Assembly: GCA_002422225.1 (NCBI GenBank)
Contig: DITX01000084.1
Span: forward strand, 4,433 to 10,275
From: Gammaproteobacteria bacterium UBA6173
GTDB taxonomy: Bacteria > Pseudomonadota > Gammaproteobacteria > Pseudomonadales > Pseudohongiellaceae
Reading direction: 5' to 3'
DNA length: 5,843 nucleotides
The notes under the pieces were generated by a model. The model was given only the letters and a program-made list of their open reading frames with translations, did no database searches and was not told where the DNA came from. Positions 1-5,154 of the stretch are shown one piece after another (position 1 is the first letter of the stretch; each line of letters opens with the position of its first letter). Position numbers and translations under genes: made by a program.

Positions 1-179
1 GACGAAGACGAGCTAGATGACGACGAGCTGGAGCTTGACGAAGGCGACGGCATCGACGGCATGGATGACGACGGCATTTGCGGCATGCTCGACTGCGTTT
101 GCTGGGTTGTCTCACACGCGCTCAGCAATGCGGCCGACAGCCCCATGGCAATAACCAGACGGTGTTGCAACAGTTTCAT
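1..179 (-). CDS. Putative outer-membrane lipoprotein with Met-Pro/poly-Ser linker (partial, 3' end beyond window)
   Basis: Seen: reading leftward from the ATG at 179 gives 59 codons open to the window edge. Residues 1-21 form a lipoprotein signal peptide: short basic N-terminus (MKLLQHR), a hydrophobic stretch, then lipobox LSAC with Cys22 as the predicted lipidated residue. The residue after Cys is Glu, not Asp, which by the enteric Lol sorting rule suggests outer-membrane placement. Residues 30-46 are a low-complexity run of Met-Pro-Ser units, followed by at least 13 consecutive serines (47-59), probably a flexible tether to a domain outside the window. A GGAG at 189-192 lies 9 bases before the ATG. 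The gene follows the TonB-like gene on the same strand after 69 bases, so co-transcription is likely. The opposite strand here is also open, reading as an Asp/Glu-rich peptide, but lacks comparable features. The function is not recognisable from this fragment. Confidence 0.8.
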   Translation of the reverse strand, partial: MKLLQHRLVIAMGLSAALLSACETTQQTQSSMPQMPSSSMPSMPSPSSSSSSSSSSSSS

Positions 180-188
180 TTTCTCTTA

Positions 189-208
189 CTCCATCTGCCT
201 TGGCAGAT
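189..208 (-). promoter_or_regulatory. Hairpin abutting the lipoprotein ribosome binding site
   Basis: Bases 193-208 are a perfect inverted repeat, ATCTGCC-N2-GGCAGAT (realistically a 6-bp stem with a 4-base loop in RNA). On the minus strand the stem ends directly before the GGAG Shine-Dalgarno at 189-192 of the lipoprotein gene. There is no T-run after it, so it does not look like an intrinsic terminator. It might influence translation or protect the upstream message; that role is inference. Confidence 0.35.
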
Positions 209-248
209 TGGTGATGGTGTCTGAGTGTCAGGCAAGCTCGCTTAATTA

Positions 249-1748
249 TTATCGCGCCTCATTTGACGCAGATTCAATGCCGCTTGTCACATTGTCTATG
301 GATTCTACGGATTCCCCAGCCGTTTCCGTTTCCGTGCGATTGCCCGCAATACGCTCTGGATCATACGGAAAACGATACACAAGCCCCCGGGCAATATCAG
401 GCGTGCCTTCTTTCAGGACCGGCCTCAGCACGCTTCCACGAAGCGTCATAACCATGTTGCGTCTCACGTACTCGTTTATTTCAGTCGAGGCTTCTAGTAC
501 CTCGACGTTGGTTGTCCGGCCGTTTCGGGTTAAATCAAAGCGCATCTTAACCCATGGCCAAACACGTCGCTCTTCAGAGCGCAGGGGTCTTGAGGAAGAA
601 AACGCATTTGCCATGGTTGGCGTACCACTGGAGGCCAGTTCAGACATCGATTCAGGCTGCATAAAGTTTTCAAAACTTGGAATCAATACCATGCGATCAA
701 ACACCTCCGTCTTCAGGGCATCGTCCTCATCGGCCAGCATTTCCCAGGCCTGTTTATAAATAACTTCAGCGCCTTGCCGCCGATCAAACAACAAATTCCA
801 GTCAGCCATGTCCAGCACTGCCTCGGCATGCAATTTACGCATTTCCCGCTGAATCGATGAGCCTGGTGTTGACTCCTCTACCCGGCGGGCTCTCATGCTG
901 ATGACTTGATTCAGAGCATACTCGCCTTGCAGGAAAGAATTGTTGTGATGTCGATAATCGCCATCAGTAATTTTCTCTATCCAGTCATCATCTACCTTGC
1001 GCGTTTTGGCATACAGTGTCTCTGGGCGGCTTTGGACAGCAGTGCGATGCATCAACCAAGAGAGGTATGCCAGCCTGTGCAGATAATGTTCACGTGGATA
1101 TTTCTCTGGTTCATCTTGTGCATCCACCAGACTTAATACAGCACTGTACAGGCGGTACGCGTCAATCAAACGCGTTGCGGGCAGATCGCCACGGCGCTCG
1201 GCAAAGGCGTCCAGATGCCATTCGGCATAACTCAATAGCGCAGGAATCAATTCGGGATTGTCTATTCCAAGACTGCGACTGTGAATATAGAGGTGGTATT
1301 GCTCTAGGCTGTCAGCTTCCTGCCACTCATTCAGGGCCAAATGGCTGGCAACCTGCATTTTGATTGCTGGCGCCTGCTGCAGGCTGAACAGTCCGTGATT
1401 GACCCGACTGATGTGCACTGCGCGCTTAAGCAAGGCCAAGGCTTCAGGGTGGTTATTGTCTGCCTGCATCAACCTGGCCAGACTGATCATAGACTCGGAG
1501 ATCATGGGATGCCAGGTATCCCCCCTAGACTCCAGCTCAGCGACTGTTTTTTCGAGTTGTTGTCTGTCCTGCCCAATCTCAGCGGTAGTCTGGGCGCTAA
1601 CACCTAAGGGCATCAGTAAACCGGGGATGATCAAACCCAGCGTCAGCCAAACATGCCGCGCGGCATTCAGGCTGTTTATGACCCCTAGCTTGATAAATAC
1701 CACTAACGCGCCTGATACACTGTTGCTTAAGCAACTTCGTAAACACAT
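249..1748 (-). CDS. Exported TPR-like helical-repeat protein with TonB-like C-terminal domain
   Basis: Seen: 499 residues from the ATG at 1748, chosen because GGAG (1757-1760) sits 8 bases upstream; an in-frame TTG at 1775 has no such site. Residues 33-52 are a hydrophobic segment ending VSA, so a type I signal peptide cut before Gln53 is likely, although its N-region is unusually long; an internal start such as the GTG at 1703 is possible. Residues about 55-390 are predominantly helical, with TPR-like pairs (for example around HPEALALLKRAVHISR). Residues about 400-465 resemble a TonB C-terminal domain (VKMRFDLTRNGRTTNVEVLE, then RGLVYRFPYDPE), followed by a 34-residue acidic/Ser/Thr tail. 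Canonical TonB features are missing: no proline-rich periplasmic spacer and no SxxxH motif in the hydrophobic segment, so coupling to ExbBD is doubtful. Probably periplasmic. A lipoprotein gene follows on the same strand. The role is unknown; automatic annotation would probably say 'energy transducer TonB'. Confidence 0.85.
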   Translation of the reverse strand: MCLRSCLSNSVSGALVVFIKLGVINSLNAARHVWLTLGLIIPGLLMPLGVSAQTTAEIGQDRQQLEKTVAELESRGDTWHPMISESMISLARLMQADNNHPEALALLKRAVHISRVNHGLFSLQQAPAIKMQVASHLALNEWQEADSLEQYHLYIHSRSLGIDNPELIPALLSYAEWHLDAFAERRGDLPATRLIDAYRLYSAVLSLVDAQDEPEKYPREHYLHRLAYLSWLMHRTAVQSRPETLYAKTRKVDDDWIEKITDGDYRHHNNSFLQGEYALNQVISMRARRVEESTPGSSIQREMRKLHAEAVLDMADWNLLFDRRQGAEVIYKQAWEMLADEDDALKTEVFDRMVLIPSFENFMQPESMSELASSGTPTMANAFSSSRPLRSEERRVWPWVKMRFDLTRNGRTTNVEVLEASTEINEYVRRNMVMTLRGSVLRPVLKEGTPDIARGLVYRFPYDPERIAGNRTETETAGESVESIDNVTSGIESASNEAR

Positions 1749-1914
1749 ACGGGGCTCTCCGGTGTGGAAGACCAACTCTATATCGCGCTGAAGTTTTTTC
1801 CTATCTCATTTATATGACAGACTATCGTAAGAAAAGTACCGGCTCTTGCCAAAATTTATTTCGTCAGACCTCAACATCCAACAATTTTTCACGCAATAAC
1901 AGAGTAAATAGTCC
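1749..1914. other. Divergent intergenic region between the TonB-like gene and mutM
   Basis: 166 AT-rich bases between two divergent genes must hold the start signals of both. On the minus strand a TATAAA at 1809-1814 is a fair -10 element about 60 bases before the TonB-like start, but no good -35 lies 17-18 bases upstream of it. On the plus strand TTGCCA at 1846-1851 could be a -35 for mutM, but there is no convincing -10 at the right spacing. mutM itself has only a weak AGAG at 1901-1904 as Shine-Dalgarno. I see no RNA gene, SOS box or clear operator. Confidence 0.4.
1755..1760 (-). promoter_or_regulatory. Ribosome binding site deciding the start of the TonB-like gene
   Basis: GGAGAG on the minus strand, with its GGAG core 8 bases before the ATG at 1748. 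This favours the ATG over the TTG at 1775, which would place this purine run inside the coding region. Confidence 0.55.
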
Positions 1915-2730
1915 ATGCCGGAATTGCCAGAAGTAGAAACCAGTCGTCGCGGTATTGACCCCTATCTGTGCGGCAAAACCGTGCTGAAAACCCATGTACG
2001 TCAAAAACAGTTACGCTGGCCGGTATCAACCCAGATCATCTCGGAGCTGGCTGGACAAACGATCACTCATACCGGTCGGCGTGGTAAATACCTGTTACTG
2101 TTTACACAACAAGGTTGTGTGATCATGCATTTGGGCATGTCGGGCAGTGTGCGTATTGTTGATAGCAGCCTCGCCATTGGCAAACACGACCATGTCGATA
2201 TCGTGATGAGCGATGGTGTGATACTGCGTTACCACGACCCGCGCCGTTTTGGATGTCTGTTGTGGTCCGAACTGCCGGTCGAGCAGCACGCGCTGCTAAG
2301 GTCACTTGGCCCGGAGCCTTTGACGGACGAATTTACCGGTCGGTACTTGTTTGAGCGCAGTCACGGCCGCAAAGTGCCGATCAAGTCTTTTGTCATGGAT
2401 AGCCACGTGGTGGTAGGCGTGGGCAACATTTACGCCAATGAAGCCTTGTTTATGGCGGGCATTCCCCCGCAAACGGAAGCTGGCAATTTGACGGCAGAAC
2501 GTTATGAACGCCTGGTGAGCTGTATCAAGCAGGTCATCAGTCATGCCATCACCGTCGGCGGCACCACTCTGAGGGATTTTGTTGGTGGCGACGGTAAGCC
2601 GGGGTATTTCCAACAGTCGTTGCTGGTGTACGGGCGCGCCGGGCAGCCTTGTAAACAATGCGGAACTCAGTTGGTTGAAATCCGCCAGACCCAGCGCAGC
2701 TCCGTGTACTGCCCACTCTGTCAGGTCTGA
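1915..2730 (+). CDS. mutM: Formamidopyrimidine-DNA glycosylase (bifunctional glycosylase/AP lyase)
   Basis: Removes oxidised purines, chiefly 8-oxoguanine and formamidopyrimidines, from DNA and nicks the abasic site by beta,delta-elimination, in the base excision repair (GO) pathway. Seen: 271 residues, the usual family length. The N-terminus is MPELPEVE, giving the catalytic Pro2 (N-terminal after Met removal), Glu3 and Glu6. GRRGKYL supplies Lys58, equivalent to catalytic Lys57 of the mature enzyme. MHLGMSG (71-77) and DPRRFG (108-113) carry the Met, Arg and Phe that fill the gap left by the flipped base. GVGNIYANE holds Asn171. The C-terminal zinc finger has Cys246, 249, 266 and 269 (C-X2-C-X16-C-X2-C), with the finger arginine as Arg261. 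All key residues are present, so it should be active. The start is fixed by the need for Pro at position 2. Divergent from the TonB-like gene and convergent with coaD, overlapping it by 10 bases. Confidence 0.98.
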   Translation: MPELPEVETSRRGIDPYLCGKTVLKTHVRQKQLRWPVSTQIISELAGQTITHTGRRGKYLLLFTQQGCVIMHLGMSGSVRIVDSSLAIGKHDHVDIVMSDGVILRYHDPRRFGCLLWSELPVEQHALLRSLGPEPLTDEFTGRYLFERSHGRKVPIKSFVMDSHVVVGVGNIYANEALFMAGIPPQTEAGNLTAERYERLVSCIKQVISHAITVGGTTLRDFVGGDGKPGYFQQSLLVYGRAGQPCKQCGTQLVEIRQTQRSSVYCPLCQV

Positions 2731-3206
2731 GCGGCCAACTGCTCGCGTACGGCTTCTGCAACCAGAGGATGTACAAATCGCGAAATATCGCCACCATAGG
2801 AAGCAATTTCACGCACCAGTGTTGAAGATATATAAGAAAGATGTTCGTCAGGCGCCAGAAAAATGGTCTCGATGCCAGGATCCAGCGCGCGGTTCATGCC
2901 AACCAACTGGAATTCATATTCGAAGTCAGCCACCGTTCTGAGCCCGCGCAAGATCACATCGGCACCTCGTTGCCGCACAAAATCGATCAGCAGCGTGTCA
3001 AACGAGCAGACCTCCACGTTATCGAGGTGCGCCAATACCTTTCTGGCCAACTCAACACGTTTCTCTGTGGCAGGCGTATTGGCTTTCTGTTTGTTGACAC
3101 CGATGGCAACAATGACGTGATCAAACAACTTTGATGCGCGCTGCACCAGGTCGGTATGGCCATTAGTGATGGGGTTGAACGTGCCCGGGTAAACCGCTGT
3201 TTTCAT
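2721..3206 (-). CDS. coaD: Pantetheine-phosphate adenylyltransferase
   Basis: Catalyses ATP + 4'-phosphopantetheine to dephospho-CoA + pyrophosphate, the penultimate step of coenzyme A synthesis, in the cytoplasm; usually essential and hexameric. Seen: 161 residues, typical length. The N-terminal nucleotidyltransferase signature is PGTFNPITNGH (residues 7-17), with the T/HxGH-type motif TNGH ending in His17. RGLR (87-90) contributes phosphate/ATP contacts, and the C-terminal ISST (126-129) is the second nucleotide-binding motif. Residue 11 is Asn where most relatives have Asp (FDP). The ATG at 3206 is correctly placed for the family, but its Shine-Dalgarno is poor. It is the last gene of the probable rsmD-hydrolase-coaD unit, 64 bases after the hydrolase. 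Its stop codon lies inside the 3' end of convergent mutM. Confidence 0.98.
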   Translation of the reverse strand: MKTAVYPGTFNPITNGHTDLVQRASKLFDHVIVAIGVNKQKANTPATEKRVELARKVLAHLDNVEVCSFDTLLIDFVRQRGADVILRGLRTVADFEYEFQLVGMNRALDPGIETIFLAPDEHLSYISSTLVREIASYGGDISRFVHPLVAEAVREQLAAQT

Positions 3207-3247
3207 AAGTCTGGGTTCGTCGCTGATGTTATTTATTGTTTACACTA

Positions 3248-3270
3248 CACCACCGGTTCATGCCTGTCAG
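3248..3270 (-). promoter_or_regulatory. Weak candidate promoter for coaD
   Basis: In the 64-base gap before coaD, right after the hydrolase stop, the minus strand has CTGACA (3265-3270), one mismatch from the -35 consensus. It is followed at 17 bases (from 3247) by TAGTGT, a poor -10 that keeps only the key T, A and final T. It could give coaD some transcription independent of rsmD. This is a motif match only. Confidence 0.2.
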
Positions 3271-4296
3271 CTAAATGCTGTGATCGATGTGGTGCCGGAT
3301 GAAGTGCACAATGCGACGTTCAAGCCAATGCCGCTGACCGCGGGCGACAAACCCCACATGCCCACCTTCGTTGAGCACCTCGCTATAAATGCTGGCACCG
3401 CTCTCATTTGCCAGCGGCAAGGCTTCTTCCGGAATGATCGGGTCGTTGCGACCGTGCACAAGCAATACCGGCACCTGCACTGCGGGCAAAAACTGACGAC
3501 TGCTGCAGCGCTCGTAGTAGTCCTGCGCACTGCTAAAACCATGCAGTGGCGCGGTAACCGCATCATCAAAATCCCATAAAGTTTTGACCGATTGTAGCGA
3601 GCCCAGCGCGTTGATGATCTGCAATTGGTCGTCGTAACCACTGCGCTTGAAGTGTTGTCGCTTTGCTTCAAGATCACGACGCAGCCGACTTAAAAAGTAG
3701 CGCCCATACCAATAGGCCGCACCATTGTTCATGCGCCCGCAACATAGCGCCAGCAAAAACGGGTTTGAGACACTGACCCCCGCCAACACCCTGTTTTGAT
3801 GAGCAGTCTCGCTTAACCACTTGACGAGCACATTCGCTCCCAGTGAGTAACCAATCACAACAAGTTTTTGGTCTGGTGGCATTTCAAGCACAAGAGCGCT
3901 GATTACCTCCTCAACATCGTGAGAACATCCTGAGTGATAAGCCACGGCGCTGCGGTTAAATTCACCACTGCATCCGCGCAGATTCATCGCCACGCTCTCA
4001 AAACCTTGTGCTGACAACTCATGCTGCATGGCAATCATGTAAGGCGAGTCTGCACTTCCCGCAAGCCCATGTAAGAGGAACACGAGCGGCTTTTGGCTGC
4101 CTGCTGTGCGTGCGGTTGAGGTCTCAAAATCAACATCAATAAAGTCGCCGTCGCTCAGACCTATTCGGCGCCGATCTCGCAGCAATTGTGGACTTGTCTG
4201 AAGTTTGCGCCATACCGTCTGCAGGTGTCCGCCAGGCATCCACCATGGGGCAACAAAAGGCTCACCAAAACTGACGTCGGCGCTCAGGCGGTTCAT
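3271..4296 (-). CDS. Alpha/beta-fold hydrolase, YheT family (COG0429-like)
   Basis: Seen: 341 residues with the full alpha/beta hydrolase layout. An N-terminal PWWMPGGHLQT segment (17-27) is typical of the YheT/ABHD1-3-like family. LLHGLAG (74-80) is the oxyanion-hole HG turn, NLRGCSGE (105-112) follows, and the nucleophile elbow GYSLG puts Ser151 in place. HGRNDPIIP (281-289) gives acid Asp285, and GGHVGF (311-316) gives His313. The Ser-Asp-His triad is intact, so hydrolase activity is likely. Substrates in this family are poorly defined; short-chain or lipid esters have been proposed for relatives. There is no signal peptide, so it is probably cytoplasmic. The start ATG overlaps the rsmD stop as ATGA (4 bases), which fixes the start and implies translational coupling. 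The 'yheT' name is a family label rather than proven orthology. Confidence 0.93.
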   Translation of the reverse strand: MNRLSADVSFGEPFVAPWWMPGGHLQTVWRKLQTSPQLLRDRRRIGLSDGDFIDVDFETSTARTAGSQKPLVFLLHGLAGSADSPYMIAMQHELSAQGFESVAMNLRGCSGEFNRSAVAYHSGCSHDVEEVISALVLEMPPDQKLVVIGYSLGANVLVKWLSETAHQNRVLAGVSVSNPFLLALCCGRMNNGAAYWYGRYFLSRLRRDLEAKRQHFKRSGYDDQLQIINALGSLQSVKTLWDFDDAVTAPLHGFSSAQDYYERCSSRQFLPAVQVPVLLVHGRNDPIIPEEALPLANESGASIYSEVLNEGGHVGFVARGQRHWLERRIVHFIRHHIDHSI

Positions 4297-4928
4297 GCTT
4301 CACTCTCGTGACGTTCATAGAGGCCATAACAGACCGCGCCGGCCTTGCCCTGTTTACGCAGCGCCCAATTGCCCGGAAACTCGCCGCTTTCACTGCCCTG
4401 AGGCAAGGCATGGCCTGATTCGAGATAAATATGGGCATGCGGTTTTAACAAACCACTGGCCTCCAGTGCCACACAATCGCTGCGCAGAACATCAGACGCA
4501 AAAGGTGGGTCCATAAAAACCAGGCCATAGCGCGTGAATGGCACATCCGCTCGCGACTCTGCCCTGTTTAACTGGCGGGTCTTGATAAATTGCTGCGCGG
4601 TGCCGGTGTAAACGCTGCCTTGCGCACTCTGCAACACTGCTAGGTGCGAGCTGATCGCAGCGCCGGCCTGTGCGGAGGAATCCACAAACATCACATGGCG
4701 CGCGCCACGCGACAAGGCTTCCAGACCGCAGGCGCCGCTGCCGGCATACAAATCCAGGCAATCCTCGTCCAGCGTGAGTCCTTGTAGCCAGTTAAACAAA
4801 GTCTCTCTGACACGGTCCGGCGTAGGGCGCAAACCCGGCACATCTGGAAAACGCAATTTACGTCCACGCCAGTAACCTCCAATAATGCGCAAGGTATTCT
4901 GCTGACCTGTTGGTTTTTTGCCACTCAT
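4293..4928 (-). CDS. rsmD: 16S rRNA (guanine(966)-N(2))-methyltransferase
   Basis: Transfers a methyl group from S-adenosylmethionine to N2 of G966 in 16S rRNA during 30S assembly. Seen: 211 residues, near the usual 190-200. The family N-terminus RIIGGYWRGRKL (14-25) is followed by LRPTPDRVRETLFNWL (33-48), both diagnostic for RsmD. The SAM-binding motif I is DLYAGSGACGLEAL (59-72), and FVD (81-83) ends motif II. The catalytic motif IV is DPPF (140-143), typical of N2/N6 amino methyltransferases. Short basic N-terminal and acidic C-terminal extensions account for the extra length. An AGGG at 4937-4940 lies 8 bases before the ATG. First gene of the probable rsmD-hydrolase-coaD unit and divergent from ftsY, as in E. 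coli. Confidence 0.97.
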   Translation of the reverse strand: MSGKKPTGQQNTLRIIGGYWRGRKLRFPDVPGLRPTPDRVRETLFNWLQGLTLDEDCLDLYAGSGACGLEALSRGARHVMFVDSSAQAGAAISSHLAVLQSAQGSVYTGTAQQFIKTRQLNRAESRADVPFTRYGLVFMDPPFASDVLRSDCVALEASGLLKPHAHIYLESGHALPQGSESGEFPGNWALRKQGKAGAVCYGLYERHESEA

Positions 4929-4994
4929 GAAATGAACCCTGCTGTCAGGCGTTTGCTATTGCTCAACGGTTTGCTTCTGCAATTACTGTATAAG

Positions 4995-5023
4995 ACTACA
5001 AGTCCGGAATTGTACGTTGCCAA
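4995..5023 (-). promoter_or_regulatory. Candidate sigma-70 promoter for rsmD operon
   Basis: On the minus strand TTGGCA (5018-5023, one mismatch to the -35 consensus) is separated by exactly 17 bases from TGTAGT (4995-5000, two mismatches to the -10 consensus). Transcription would start near 4988, giving a leader of about 60 bases before the rsmD ATG. Motif match only. The -35 coincides with one arm of the inverted repeat at 5018-5037. Confidence 0.35.
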
Positions 5024-5088
5024 CGCCCGTTTTGGCAGGCGCAATTTATCCAGACAACAGAGTTTGTTTTTTTGGGCCCGAGCGAGTC

Positions 5089-5118
5089 ATGACGTGTTGC
5101 CTGTCAGAATGCTAGACT
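5089..5118 (+). promoter_or_regulatory. Candidate extended -10 promoter for ftsY
   Basis: TGCTAGACT at 5110-5118 matches the extended -10 pattern TGnTAnAnT. ATGACG at 5089-5094, 18 bases upstream of the -10 hexamer, is a partial -35 (four of six). A start near 5125 would leave a leader of about 30 bases before the ftsY ATG. Motif match only. Confidence 0.4.
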
Positions 5119-5154
5119 GTACGCCCTGATTTGCCAGACTGCGGATAACTTTTA

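Larger units (their letters stand above)
4929..5154. other. Divergent intergenic region between rsmD and ftsY
   Basis: 226 bases with no convincing gene. A 65-codon plus-strand frame (4932-5129) begins four bases from the rsmD start, lacks a Shine-Dalgarno and has no recognisable product. The region contains candidate promoters for both flanking genes, a short inverted repeat TGCCAA-N8-TTGGCA (5018-5037), and a T7 run near 5067-5073. No tRNA or riboswitch-like structure was recognised. Confidence 0.5.

Noticed and set aside
61..759. 232-codon plus-strand open frame antisense to the lipoprotein and TonB-like genes, with an Asp-rich lead-in from base 1
   Set aside because: It reads across the opposite strand of two genes that have a lipobox, a signal peptide and a recognisable domain. 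The Asp/Glu run is just the complement of the serine codons, and no domain is visible in the product.
1399..1791. 130-codon plus-strand frame opposite the N-terminal part of the TonB-like gene
   Set aside because: Complement of signal-peptide and helical-repeat coding sequence; no supporting initiation signal or family.
3226..3579. 117-codon plus-strand frame antisense to the hydrolase 3' end
   Set aside because: Shadow of the hydrolase gene, which has an intact catalytic triad; the antisense product shows no motif or initiation signal.
5051..5073. Possible terminator: weak ACAA/TTGT stem followed by T7
   Set aside because: The stem is only 4 A/T-rich base pairs, and no plus-strand gene ends upstream of it, so it has nothing to terminate.
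4932..5129. 65-codon plus-strand frame with a leucine-rich N-terminus between rsmD and ftsY
   Set aside because: No Shine-Dalgarno, it starts almost on the rsmD start codon, it overlaps both candidate promoters, and the hydrophobic stretch is not followed by a recognisable protein.
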